64,000 bases of DNA, from NCBI RefSeq assembly GCF_004363655.1, contig NZ_SNZH01000010.1, forward strand, positions 1-64,000, written 5' to 3'. The notes under the pieces were generated by a model. It had not been told where the DNA came from. It searched no databases and was given only the letters and a program-made list of their open reading frames with translations. The DNA comes from Tahibacter aquaticus (lineage in GTDB: Bacteria > Pseudomonadota > Gammaproteobacteria > Xanthomonadales > Rhodanobacteraceae). Both the position numbers and the translations under genes were made by a program. Positions 26,275 to 34,939 of the stretch are shown here, piece by piece (the stretch's first letter is position 1; each line of letters opens with the position of its first letter).

Positions 26275-26781
26275 TCAGCGCAGACCGAGAAAATCGCGCT
26301 TGCCCAGCTCTACGCCGTTGTGACGCAGGATCATGTACACCGCGGACACATGGAAATAGAAATTCGGCAATGCGAAGGACAGCAGGTAGTCGAGCCCCTT
26401 GAACCGCAGCGCCTCTGCGCGCGTGGGAATCGTGATCTCGCGATCTTCCGCGCCGGCAAAACTGGCCGGGTCGATGCTGTTGACGAACTCGCGCGTGCGC
26501 GCAATGCGCTGCTTGAGTTCCGGCAGCGTGGTTTCCACGTCCTCGAACACCGGCAGCGTGGTGCCGGACAGGCGACCGGCCATGCCCTTGCCCATGTCGC
26601 TGATCAATTGCACCTGACGTATCAGCGGCAACATGTCAGGCGCCAGACGTGCATTCAACAGCACGCCGATATCGAAGCTGCGCGCCTGGGCCGATGCCGC
26701 GGCCTGATCCAGCAGGTGGTCGACCACATCGAGATTGCGATTCAGAGTGACGCGAAGCGTTTCGTAGACAGAAAGAGTCAT
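26275..26781 (-). CDS. DUF1993 family protein
   Basis: A 168-residue soluble protein. DUF1993 is a helical family of unknown function, related in fold to DinB. Family-like features are the N-terminal TLRVTLNRNLDVVDHLLDQAAAS, LAPDMLPLIRQVQLISD and the C-terminal ALPNFYFHVSAVYMILRHNGVELGKRDFLG. Divergent from the FAD oxidoreductase at 26946. Function unknown. Confidence 0.8.
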   Translation of the reverse strand: MTLSVYETLRVTLNRNLDVVDHLLDQAAASAQARSFDIGVLLNARLAPDMLPLIRQVQLISDMGKGMAGRLSGTTLPVFEDVETTLPELKQRIARTREFVNSIDPASFAGAEDREITIPTRAEALRFKGLDYLLSFALPNFYFHVSAVYMILRHNGVELGKRDFLGLR

Positions 26782-26945
26782 CGCAGGAATATCCGCAGGA
26801 AAGAGTGGAGAACGCTATCGGGAACGGCAGTACCGCAGCCAGCGCCATATCCGCCAGCTGCGACAGCGGATATGGCCTGCCTGCCCCGCTTGCAAGAGGC
26901 AACAGGCCAGCAAGGTGCAACATCGCCGCCATCGAGGGCGGCGGC

Positions 26946-28175
26946 ATGAGCCAGCCTGCGATGGATCTGAAAAGCGGCTACCCGTTCTGGGCACTGAAGA
27001 ACGGCCTGCTCGCGAGCTTCCCGCCGTTGCAGCAGGACCAGAACTGCGACATCGCCATCGTCGGTGCCGGCATAACCGGCGCCCTGATCGCACAGGAATT
27101 CACCACGCACGGCTACGCGGTGGTGGTACTGGACGAGCGCGACGTGGCCTGGGGCAGCACCGCTGCCAGCACGGCCTTGCTGCAATACGAAATCGATACG
27201 CATCTCGTCGATCTGGCCAAGCGCTACGGCGAAGCCGATGCGGTGCTCGCCTATCGCGCCTGCGCCGACGTGATCGAACCCCTGCTCGCCCAGGCTCGGC
27301 GCCTGGGCCGCGTCGATGCGGAGCGATTGCAAAGCCTGTACTACGCCAGCCGCCGCAGCCATGCCCCGGTACTGGCGCAGGAATTCGCCCTACGGTTGAA
27401 GCACGGCTTCGCGGTGGAATGGCTGGACCGGCATGCGCTGAAACGCGAGTTCGGCGTAGATGCCAGCGCCGGCATCCTCAATCGCCCGGCCGGCGGCATC
27501 GATCCTTACCAGATGGCCTACCGCCTGCTGCAGCAGGCCCAGCGCGGCGGCGCACGCATCTACGACCGCAGCCGCGTCAGCGCCATCGAACCGCGCTCGC
27601 GCGATGTGCTGCTGCGCCTGCAGAGCGGTGCGCAGGTACGTGCCAGACAGGTCGTCCTCGCCGCCGGCTACAGCACGCAGCAGTGGCTGCAGCAGCGTTA
27701 TGCGCGCAACCGCAGCAGCTATGCCTTTGTCACCGAACCGATCGATGCCGCGCAACTGGGGCCGCTGCGCAACACCATGCTGTGGGAATCGGCGCGGCCG
27801 TATCTGTACCTGCGGCCCAGCGCCGATGCGCGCCTGGTCGTCGGCGGCGAGGACGATTTCATCGATATTCCGGCCCGCCGCGACCGCCGCGTCGAAAGCA
27901 AGGCACGCAAGCTGTTGCAGAAAACCCAGGCCTTGTTTCCAGAGCTGCCGCTGCAAGCCTCCTTCAGCTGGGCCGGCACGTTTGCCGAAACCAGCGACGG
28001 CCTGCCGTATTTCGGCGCCCATCCGCAGTACGGCAAGCGCGTGCTGTTCGCCATGGCCTACGGTGGCAATGGCATAACCTATTCCGCCATCGGCGCCGGC
28101 CTGCTGCGCGCCCTGGTCGAGCGCCGCGCCCATCCGCTGCACACCCTGTTTTCGTTCCAGCGTAGTTCGCGCTGA
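26946..28175 (+). CDS. FAD-dependent oxidoreductase (DAO family)
   Basis: A 409-residue flavoprotein related to glycine/D-amino acid oxidases. The dinucleotide motif IAIVGAGITGALIAQEF starts near residue 36, followed by WGSTAASTALLQYEID, a DAO-type middle (GFAVEWLDRHALKREFG, GGIDPYQMAYRLLQQA) and the closing motif RVLFAMAYGGNGITYSAIGAGLL. Substrate is probably an amine or amino acid. The start MSQPAMD follows GAGGG; the frame is open further upstream without coding signal. A hemerythrin gene follows 40 bases later, possibly co-transcribed. Confidence 0.85.
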   Translation: MSQPAMDLKSGYPFWALKNGLLASFPPLQQDQNCDIAIVGAGITGALIAQEFTTHGYAVVVLDERDVAWGSTAASTALLQYEIDTHLVDLAKRYGEADAVLAYRACADVIEPLLAQARRLGRVDAERLQSLYYASRRSHAPVLAQEFALRLKHGFAVEWLDRHALKREFGVDASAGILNRPAGGIDPYQMAYRLLQQAQRGGARIYDRSRVSAIEPRSRDVLLRLQSGAQVRARQVVLAAGYSTQQWLQQRYARNRSSYAFVTEPIDAAQLGPLRNTMLWESARPYLYLRPSADARLVVGGEDDFIDIPARRDRRVESKARKLLQKTQALFPELPLQASFSWAGTFAETSDGLPYFGAHPQYGKRVLFAMAYGGNGITYSAIGAGLLRALVERRAHPLHTLFSFQRSSR

Positions 28176-28215
28176 GCAGCAACCACCGCCAGCCAATCGC
28201 CAACCGGAGTTAGCC

Positions 28216-28671
28216 ATGACCGAGACCATCTACGACGCGCTGCGCGAAAGCCACGAGATCCAGCGCTCGCTCTGCCGGCGCCTGATCCGCAGCAAACCCG
28301 ACAGCAGCGAACGCCAGCAGATTTTCCGCGAACTGCGCATCGAACTCAGCGCCCACGAGGCCGCCGAGGAACGCTACCTCTACGTGCCCATGCTGATGGA
28401 CGACATGGGCCTGAACGCCTCGCGCCACGCCCTGCACGAGCACCACGAGCTGGACGAACTGGTGGAAGACCTGCAAGCCGCCGACGACGGCCGCAGCTGG
28501 GCGGCAATCGCGAAGCAATTGTCGAAAAAAGTACACCACCATCTGCGCGAGGAAGAGAAAAAATTCTTCCAGGTCTCGGGCAAGATCCTCAGCGAAACGC
28601 AGAAGACACGCCTGGCCAAGCAGTACCGGCGCGACTACACACGCATGCACAAAACCCTCGCCGCCGGCTGA
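28216..28671 (+). CDS. Hemerythrin HHE-domain protein
   Basis: A 151-residue helical protein. Metal-binding positions are visible in order: RESHEIQRSL, ELSAHEAAEERYL, LHEHHELDELVEDL and KVHHHLREEEKKFF, the pattern for a di-iron site. Such proteins bind oxygen or NO or guard against oxidative stress. It may be co-transcribed with the flavoprotein. A GCCGGCTGAGCCGGC hairpin overlaps the stop, 9 bases before the convergent pilus gene. Confidence 0.88.
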   Translation: MTETIYDALRESHEIQRSLCRRLIRSKPDSSERQQIFRELRIELSAHEAAEERYLYVPMLMDDMGLNASRHALHEHHELDELVEDLQAADDGRSWAAIAKQLSKKVHHHLREEEKKFFQVSGKILSETQKTRLAKQYRRDYTRMHKTLAAG

Positions 28672-28679
28672 GCCGGCCG

Positions 28680-29120
28680 TCAGAACTCGACCTGTACGTC
28701 CAGCGCATCGCTGTAGGCGCCGGGCTGCAGCCACTGGCCGGCGCCGATGCGCGCATAGACCGGCACCAGTACGGCAGTCTCGCGCTGCGTGCCGGCCCGC
28801 AGGCTCACGGCCGCGGACGCGCCGCCCCACCAGGGGCGCAACAACGCCGCATCCTGGAAAAGTGCATAGTGCAGACCGTCGCTGCCAGGGCCGCGCAGGC
28901 GGCGCTGTATTTCGCCGCCGATACGCACGACAACGCTGGCGGCGGTATCGCTGCCAGCACTGGCACTGCAACGGATGCCGATGTCGCCGCGCACGACGGT
29001 GGCGTCGCGGCGGGCCGGTGCGTAGTTGCCGAACGGCAGCGGGCTGGCATCGACACGGCAGGCCTGCGCTGCCAGCAGGCCAGGACAGCAAAGTGCCAGC
29101 GCGACGGCAGTGCGTTTCAT
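28680..29120 (-). CDS. Spore coat U (SCPU) domain protein, probable minor or tip pilin
   Basis: A 146-residue secreted protein. A signal peptide (ALALCCPGLLAAQA) is followed by CRVDASPLPFGNYAP and IGIRCSASAGSD, the paired-Cys SCPU pattern of Csu-type pili. Last gene of the pilus operon; its ATG overlaps the usher stop by 4 bases. Final position suggests a tip adhesin or minor subunit. Note the low similarity to the major pilin at 32070. Confidence 0.8.
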   Translation of the reverse strand: MKRTAVALALCCPGLLAAQACRVDASPLPFGNYAPARRDATVVRGDIGIRCSASAGSDTAASVVVRIGGEIQRRLRGPGSDGLHYALFQDAALLRPWWGGASAAVSLRAGTQRETAVLVPVYARIGAGQWLQPGAYSDALDVQVEF

Positions 29121-31357
29121 CGTCCGGTTTCGCATTGCAGCTGCGCCGGCGCGACGGACCGCAAGGTGCATTCGCCGAAACTGCCGCGCAATTGCCAGCG
29201 TTGCCTCGGCGTCGGCGGCGGCAGCTGGACCAGACCGTCGTAGCCGACCGACTGCAGCGCGCGCCCGTCCAGCAGCACCTGGGCGCCGAGCGGCGCCAGG
29301 CTGCCGTCGGCCAGGCGCAGCTGCAGCGCCTGCGCAGGGCTGCGGCGCAGGCCCAGGTCTGCGCGTATGCCGCCGCCGCGATACGGATACAGCAGACGCC
29401 AGTCTGTGTCGCCCTGTACCTGCGCCGGCAATTCGCGCGCGTCGTAACCGATGCGGTTGGCCTCGTACGGCCGTAACTCGGTGACCAGGAAACGGCCTTG
29501 CGCATTGCTGCGGCCCTGCCACTGGTTTTCCCGCTGTATGGGCAGGTTCGCCACGCCAGCCGTGTCGACGACGGCAAAGGCGTCGCCGAGACGCCGCGTC
29601 GCAAACAGCTGTCCGTCCAGCCAGACCAGTGCACCTTCGGCGCCCGCGCGTACGGCTGTACCGCTGCTACTGTAGTCGGCCTCCAGGCTCAGGTCGGCAT
29701 TGCGCGTGCGCCATTCGGCCGCGACGCGCAGATCACTGCGTTCCAGCGCGCTTTCCAGCCGATAGCCCCAGCCCAGGCCGGCCGGTGCGGGCCGCTGCAG
29801 GCTGGCGATGCGCCGGTCGCGCGCACCGCTGATGCCGTCGAACGCCAACGACGTGCCGGCATCGTCCAGCGGCAGCAGCAGGTTCAGCTGCACGGCACTA
29901 TCGTTATCTTTTCCACTTTCCCGCAAACGCTGCACGGCCAGCGAAAGCCAGGCACGCTCCAGCAGGCGCTGCGACCAGCTCGCCGATTCCAGCAGTAGCG
30001 CGCTGCCGTCATCCTCGCGCCGGGCGATGCGGCTGAGATTGAACTGGCCGATCGCGGTCGCGACGCCGAGACTGAACTGGCTCTGCCGGCGCGGCAGCGC
30101 GCTGCCTTCCAGCGCAGCCAGGTCGCAGAATTCGTCGCGTTTCCACTGCTGCACGCTGCGCGCGCTGAACCAGCCGCGCTGCCACTCGCTGGCCAGGTAG
30201 AGCTGGCTGCCGGCGCAGGTGCCGCCCTGGCTGCGTGACACCGCCAACTGCACCGCACCGGCCTGGCCGACCCGGGTGACCAGGCCCATGCCGGCGCTGC
30301 GCAGCCCGTCGCCGGCCTGGGCCTGGGTTTCCAGCGTCAGGCTGTCGCTGAATCCGTGACGTGCAGACAAGGCGGCAAAGCCCCGCGTATAGCGATCGCC
30401 GAACCCCCGCCGCAGCCTGCCTGCATCGAGGGAAAAGTCGCTCAGGCCTGCACGCAGCAGATGGGTGCTGACATAGAACGGCACGCGGCTGACCTGCTCG
30501 CGCCCCAGCGCATCGGTCATCACGACCAGCGCCTCGCCACCGCCGCTGATCAGCGGCAGGCGTGGAATCGCGAACGGCCCGTCCGGTACTTGGCCCTGCG
30601 GCGTGCGCAGGCCGTTGACGACAATATCCAGCGCCGACGGCACCGCCGCCTCGCCGCGGAAGCCGGGCAAGGGATAGGTGATCAGGTCCGGCCGCAGACT
30701 GTAGTCGCTGCCGAAGTGCACGCCGCCGTAGCGCCAGGCGCGCGACCAGGCCAGGCCCGGCGCGATCGCGTCGCCGATGCGCAGCTGGCGCGCCTGGGCG
30801 GGAAAATCCTGCTGCCAGTAGCTGTCGATGCGGCGCCAGCGCGGCTGGTCTTCGCTGTTGTAGAGCGTGTCGTGACTGAATACGCCGAACGGACCGAACA
30901 GGCGCGGCGTGAAGCGCGCGGCCGTTGCCGTATCGCTGCCGCTGCGCTGCTGGCTGAAGGCGTAGCCCAGGCTCAGGCCCGGCGCGAGCTTCTGCGCCGG
31001 GGCAGCGGCCTGATCGGGAAAGTACAGCACGGTCAGCGGACGCAGTCCGGCCGCCAGGCGCAGCGATAGCTGCTGGCGCGCTTCGTCCACTGTCACCGCA
31101 AGCCCGGCAACTCCGCGCAGATCGACCCACTCGCCACTGCCCGCCGGCAGCGGCAGACCCAGCTCCTGCAGCAGTGCGCGCGGTGCGTACAAGGCATCGC
31201 CGACACGGCGGAATTCGTCCACTTTTCCGGTTGTGCGGTCTTGCAGCACCACGTCGTAGACGACGATGTCGCCCGCCTCGGGCCCCGGTTCCGGCGCGGC
31301 CAGGGCCGGCGCCGCCAGCGCCAGTTCAAGGAACATCCACCAGCTCCACGCGCGCAT
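29117..31357 (-). CDS. Fimbrial outer-membrane usher (Csu-type)
   Basis: A 746-residue outer-membrane usher that assembles pilus subunits delivered by the chaperone. A signal peptide (RAWSWWMFLELALAAPALA) precedes the N-terminal chaperone-binding region, then a long barrel domain with SLGYAFSQQRSGSDT, the plug-type segment GRIPLPPF-like DALGREQVSRVPFYVST, and C-terminal domains ending TLRSVAPAQLQCETGR. It is slightly shorter than classical ushers, as is usual for archaic Csu-type systems. The chosen start overlaps the chaperone gene by 32 bases; an ATG five codons upstream is also possible. Confidence 0.9.
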   Translation of the reverse strand: MRAWSWWMFLELALAAPALAAPEPGPEAGDIVVYDVVLQDRTTGKVDEFRRVGDALYAPRALLQELGLPLPAGSGEWVDLRGVAGLAVTVDEARQQLSLRLAAGLRPLTVLYFPDQAAAPAQKLAPGLSLGYAFSQQRSGSDTATAARFTPRLFGPFGVFSHDTLYNSEDQPRWRRIDSYWQQDFPAQARQLRIGDAIAPGLAWSRAWRYGGVHFGSDYSLRPDLITYPLPGFRGEAAVPSALDIVVNGLRTPQGQVPDGPFAIPRLPLISGGGEALVVMTDALGREQVSRVPFYVSTHLLRAGLSDFSLDAGRLRRGFGDRYTRGFAALSARHGFSDSLTLETQAQAGDGLRSAGMGLVTRVGQAGAVQLAVSRSQGGTCAGSQLYLASEWQRGWFSARSVQQWKRDEFCDLAALEGSALPRRQSQFSLGVATAIGQFNLSRIARREDDGSALLLESASWSQRLLERAWLSLAVQRLRESGKDNDSAVQLNLLLPLDDAGTSLAFDGISGARDRRIASLQRPAPAGLGWGYRLESALERSDLRVAAEWRTRNADLSLEADYSSSGTAVRAGAEGALVWLDGQLFATRRLGDAFAVVDTAGVANLPIQRENQWQGRSNAQGRFLVTELRPYEANRIGYDARELPAQVQGDTDWRLLYPYRGGGIRADLGLRRSPAQALQLRLADGSLAPLGAQVLLDGRALQSVGYDGLVQLPPPTPRQRWQLRGSFGECTLRSVAPAQLQCETGR

Positions 31358-32057
31358 CGATGCCTCCTGCATCGCTGTCGCCGGCCACGCGCAGACTGCG
31401 CGTGGCCGGATTCAGCCAGAGCGGACGCGCCAGCACGATCTCGCGGCTGGCGCCCGGCAGCACGTACAGCAAGGTCGCTTGCGCAGCCGCTGCGGTGCCT
31501 GCATCGGCCGGCGACAGGGCCAGGCTGGCGATACGCACGTGCTGCGTCCCGCGGTTGTGCGCGCGCAGGCGGATCTGCTCGCCGTCGCGCAGGGCTGTCC
31601 AGTCCAGTACCGGCTCACCCGGCCGGGAACCGGCCACGAACAGGGGAATGACCAGGCGGATCGGCAGACGCACGACGCCGGGTTCCGCCACGCCCTGGGG
31701 CAGCTGGTCGATGAAGATCCGGTAGCTGAGTTCGGATTCGGCCACGGCAATGCGCCGGTAGATCCGCACCGTCTGCTCGGCACCGGGCGCCAGCAGGAAG
31801 CGCGGCGGACTCGCTGCCATATCGTCGCTGGCCGCATAGCTGTCATCGTTGCCGGACTGGCTCCAGCGCAGCACGCGCACCTGCACATCCGACGGCGTGC
31901 TGCCGTGATTGGTCACGCTCAGCACTTCGGCCTTGGCCGTGCTGGCCAGGTCCAGCCGCACCGGCGCGACGGCGATGCCGTCGGCCTGCACCGCCGCGGC
32001 GAAGGCGAGCAGCAGCGCGGCCGCCGCCCGGCGGCCGCGGCATATTCCCCTGTGCAT
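31326..32057 (-). CDS. Periplasmic pilus chaperone (Csu-type)
   Basis: A 243-residue periplasmic chaperone with a signal peptide (AAAALLLAFAAAVQA). The first Ig-like domain begins GIAVAPVRLDLASTAKAEVLSVTN; RFLLAPGAEQTVRIYRR carries the invariant Arg region, and LSYRIFIDQLP is the classical chaperone motif. Between pilin and usher genes, as in Csu operons. The start at 32057 (ATG) is preferred over the GTG two codons upstream. Confidence 0.88.
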   Translation of the reverse strand: MHRGICRGRRAAAALLLAFAAAVQADGIAVAPVRLDLASTAKAEVLSVTNHGSTPSDVQVRVLRWSQSGNDDSYAASDDMAASPPRFLLAPGAEQTVRIYRRIAVAESELSYRIFIDQLPQGVAEPGVVRLPIRLVIPLFVAGSRPGEPVLDWTALRDGEQIRLRAHNRGTQHVRIASLALSPADAGTAAAAQATLLYVLPGASREIVLARPLWLNPATRSLRVAGDSDAGGIDARVELVDVP

Positions 32058-32069
32058 GGGCACGCCGGG

Positions 32070-32558
32070 TCAGTAGACGACGGTGACGCCGACCGTATCG
32101 AGGTAAGCCCCCGGCGCGGCAAACTGGCTGGCAGGAATGCGGCCGTAGGCGGTGAGGATGCTCGGCAGCAGTGCACCCGTGCCGGCGACGGTGTCGGTGC
32201 CGTCGGTCTGGCCCCACAGCTGCGTATGACCGGCGTCGCGGTAGATGGTGTAGTTCAGCGTATTCGCGCCGAAGCTCAAGGTGCGCGTGGCCACCGTGGC
32301 ACCGCTGCCCGCACCGGGGTCCAGCCGCACGACGAACGGCGTGCCCAGGGTGCAGGTCACCGTGACGGAAGCCTGGGCATCGAGCTGGGCACCGCTGTAG
32401 TTGCCGAAGATCAGCGGCGTTGCCAGCACGATGCAAGTGGCCAGCACGGTCGCGGTGACCGCCATTGTCGTGGTCGCCGTGGCGGCCTGGGCCGTGGGCT
32501 GGAAACCGATGGCCGCAGCCAGGGCGAAGGTCAGCAAACCGGTACGCAAGGACTTCAT
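32070..32558 (-). CDS. Major pilin, spore coat U (CsuA/B-like) domain
   Basis: A 162-residue secreted subunit. A signal peptide ends in TAQA (about residue 25). The SCPU domain shows VLATCIVLATPLIFGNYSG and VTVTCTLGTPFVVRLDPGAGSG with the two structural Cys, then RTLSFGANTLNYTIYRDAGHTQLWG. First gene of the pilus operon, behind GGGAGG. Donor-strand exchange with the N-terminal segment would build an archaic thin pilus used for surface attachment and biofilm. Confidence 0.9.
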   Translation of the reverse strand: MKSLRTGLLTFALAAAIGFQPTAQAATATTTMAVTATVLATCIVLATPLIFGNYSGAQLDAQASVTVTCTLGTPFVVRLDPGAGSGATVATRTLSFGANTLNYTIYRDAGHTQLWGQTDGTDTVAGTGALLPSILTAYGRIPASQFAAPGAYLDTVGVTVVY

Positions 32559-32629
32559 AAAGCCTCCCGCAGTCCGCAGCGCGCCGCCGGCACTGTGCCC
32601 GCGGCGAGGGCTACGACCGAGCAGATACC

Positions 32630-32760
32630 ATACGCACGCGCTCGTGTAAATATATATTTATATTCAAGAGCAAAATTGATAATAACCCACAACTTGGCCG
32701 GACGAGGCCGGCAGCGGACCTGTCGCTGAGTCCGGTACATGTGCGCAAAATATAAACATG
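32630..32760 (-). promoter_or_regulatory. AT-rich promoter region of the pilus operon
   Basis: About 130 bases far richer in A and T than the surroundings (runs such as AAATATATATTTATATTC near 32647), just upstream of the pilin gene. Several -10-like elements can be drawn, so I do not fix one. Such AT-rich tracts often bind H-NS/MvaT-type silencers. Confidence 0.5.
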
Positions 32761-32795
32761 GCGCCGCCCGCCGGCGCGGACCGCCGCCGCAAAAC

Positions 32796-32822
32796 GAAAC
32801 GGCCGCCCAGGGCGGCCGTTTC
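32796..32822 (-). terminator. Rho-independent terminator of the secreted-protein pair
   Basis: GAAACGGCCGCCC-AGG-GCGGCCGTTTC hairpin, followed on the minus strand by GTTTTGC. It lies 48 bases past the stop of the metallopeptidase-like gene. Confidence 0.75.
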
Positions 32823-32869
32823 GAATCCGCCCGCCCGGCCGCAACAGCCCGGCAGGCGCAGGATTGCCG

Positions 32870-34939
32870 CTACTTCGTACGCACGACCGCCGTCAGCGAA
32901 CTCGCCGGCATCGGATTACTGCCGCTTTCCCGCTGCGAGAGGATCGCCGGCGTGGCCTGCGCCGCAGGAATGCCGAAGCGCAGCCAGCGCGGCCCGCCGC
33001 CGGCACCGTAGCCGGCGGTGAAGGCGACGCCGTTGCTCAGCGGCGCGACAGCGAGCGGGTAACCGCCGAGGCCGCCGAACACCGAGCGATAGTTCCAGCT
33101 CTGGAAGGTATAGGCGGGCGTCACGCCTGTGACTGCATCGTCGGTATAGCTGGCGACGGCCATGTCGCGCGCCCAGAGGTTCGGGTCGGCCCCGCCCAGG
33201 GCTGCCTGCAGATTGGTCACGCCGGTGGTGGTGGCATTGGTCAGCGCCGTGAAGAAGGTGGCCTCGCTGCCGCCCAGCCGGTCGGACGCGTAGCGCAGGA
33301 ACACGCCCATGACCGAATCCTGCAGGTAGCGCACTTCGTGATCGTTCACGCCGGCAACGGCGAACGGCGTGCGCCGCAGCGGTCCCACGCGCACGCCGGC
33401 CAGGGGCGAGGTGGTGGGGTTCTGCAGATAGAAGCTGCGGTGACCGCCGAAACGCGGATTGGCGTAGGTGTTGAACGCTGCGACGCGACGCGATGCATTC
33501 GGGCCGGTGGTCAGGTCGGCCAGGGCGATATTCGCGCGGGTGTTCAGGCCGACCGAGGTGTTGAAGAACAGGATTTCTTCCGCAATCCAGGCCAGTCCTT
33601 CGTCCAGCCAGCCTTCTTCCAGCGCCGGGGCGCTATTGATGTACAGGCGGCGCGACGCATTCACCAGGTGGGTGTAGTTGTGCATCAGCAGACGGGTGGT
33701 CTGGCCCCAGACCAAGGAAATCGTGCGCACGTTGCTGTTCACCGCACCGGTCGGGTCGGGCACCATCATGTAGACGTATTCGCCCTCGTTGCTGCGCGGG
33801 CAGCTGGCGGCAGCGAACAGGTCGCGGGAATCGAAGGCACCGCCGGCGAACGAGGCGGACGCCGGCGGCGACAGTTCGTTCATGGCCTTGGTGAAGAACA
33901 CGATCACGCCGCCGTTGCTGTCGATGTCGGTGACTTCGCCGAAATTGGCAATCTGCGCATCGCGCCCGCCGGTCATGGCCAGCGTACCCAGGGTGCCGCT
34001 GCCCGAGCCGGTAATGCCCGGCGGCAGGCCGTCGAAGGCATCGCGCAACACTTCGAAATCCTGTCGCGCAAAACCACCGGCCACCGCCGGCACGTAAGTG
34101 CCCGAACCGGCCGGCTGCTCGACCACTTCCTGCACCATGTACAGGCGTGGCTTGGCCGGCGTGGAAACAGGCGAAATGGCCTCGACGCGGCCCTTGCGCA
34201 TATCCATCGCACCGGTACAGCCCGGGGCTACCTGAATATCGATGAGCTGGTCCACGGCCGGCGGCACGCTGCCGCGGGGAATCGGCGGAATCAACGACTG
34301 CGTGCGCTGTTCGGCAGTGGCGAACTCGGGCAGGTCGGCAGCACGTTCGGCGTGCAGGTCTTCGACACTCGCTGCCGCCAGCGGAGCCAGCAGCGAATCC
34401 GGCGCGATCGGCGTCGGCGGCCCCGTGACGGGGACGATATTGCTGCCCAGGGTGCTGACATTCAGCGTCGACGCATCGGCCGCTGTGCTGACGGGAACCA
34501 CGGTGTATTCGCTCGCCGCCGCGTCGCTGGTGACGCAGAAATCGCTGGCGGCTGCACCGTCGAGCAGTTGTACCTGCCCCAGGGTCAGCGACAGGCACGC
34601 ACCGGTACCGATGTTGATCGGCAAGGTACGCGTCACGACGCAACCGTTCGCATCGCTGGCGACGATGCGCGACAGCGAGGTGCCGACATCGGTCGGCGTA
34701 CCGGAAAGAATGCCGGCGCTGGACAGGCTGAGCCCTGCCGGCAACGTGTCGGCGCTGTACTGGTAGCTGCCGCCGCCGCTGACACTGAATTCCACCGGCG
34801 TGATGGGCTGGGTGATGTTGGTATTGGTCACCGTGGACGGCGACAGGTTGGCCGGCGGGCACTGGGCACCGGCGGCACTGGAAAACAAGGCGGCACTGGC
34901 GGCCAGGAGAGAAAGCGTCGTCTTCACGGGCGGCCTCAT
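32870..34939 (-). CDS. Secreted metallopeptidase-like protein (M30/hyicolysin-related) with Ig-like domain
   Basis: A 689-residue exported protein. A signal peptide (LSLLAASAALFSSAAGA) is followed by a putative-Ig (cadherin-like) repeat with YSADTLPAGLSLSSAGILSGTPT (about 60-85). The C-terminal half resembles M30-type zinc peptidases: RLLMHNYTHLVNASRRLYIN and, 20 residues on, EEGWLDEGLAWIAEEIL. The expected HExxH reads HNYTH, so the catalytic Glu is Asn while both His and the downstream Glu are kept. It may bind zinc without cutting, or use a changed mechanism. It overlaps the upstream gene by 4 bases, so the pair is one operon. Confidence 0.65.
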   Translation of the reverse strand: MRPPVKTTLSLLAASAALFSSAAGAQCPPANLSPSTVTNTNITQPITPVEFSVSGGGSYQYSADTLPAGLSLSSAGILSGTPTDVGTSLSRIVASDANGCVVTRTLPINIGTGACLSLTLGQVQLLDGAAASDFCVTSDAAASEYTVVPVSTAADASTLNVSTLGSNIVPVTGPPTPIAPDSLLAPLAAASVEDLHAERAADLPEFATAEQRTQSLIPPIPRGSVPPAVDQLIDIQVAPGCTGAMDMRKGRVEAISPVSTPAKPRLYMVQEVVEQPAGSGTYVPAVAGGFARQDFEVLRDAFDGLPPGITGSGSGTLGTLAMTGGRDAQIANFGEVTDIDSNGGVIVFFTKAMNELSPPASASFAGGAFDSRDLFAAASCPRSNEGEYVYMMVPDPTGAVNSNVRTISLVWGQTTRLLMHNYTHLVNASRRLYINSAPALEEGWLDEGLAWIAEEILFFNTSVGLNTRANIALADLTTGPNASRRVAAFNTYANPRFGGHRSFYLQNPTTSPLAGVRVGPLRRTPFAVAGVNDHEVRYLQDSVMGVFLRYASDRLGGSEATFFTALTNATTTGVTNLQAALGGADPNLWARDMAVASYTDDAVTGVTPAYTFQSWNYRSVFGGLGGYPLAVAPLSNGVAFTAGYGAGGGPRWLRFGIPAAQATPAILSQRESGSNPMPASSLTAVVRTK

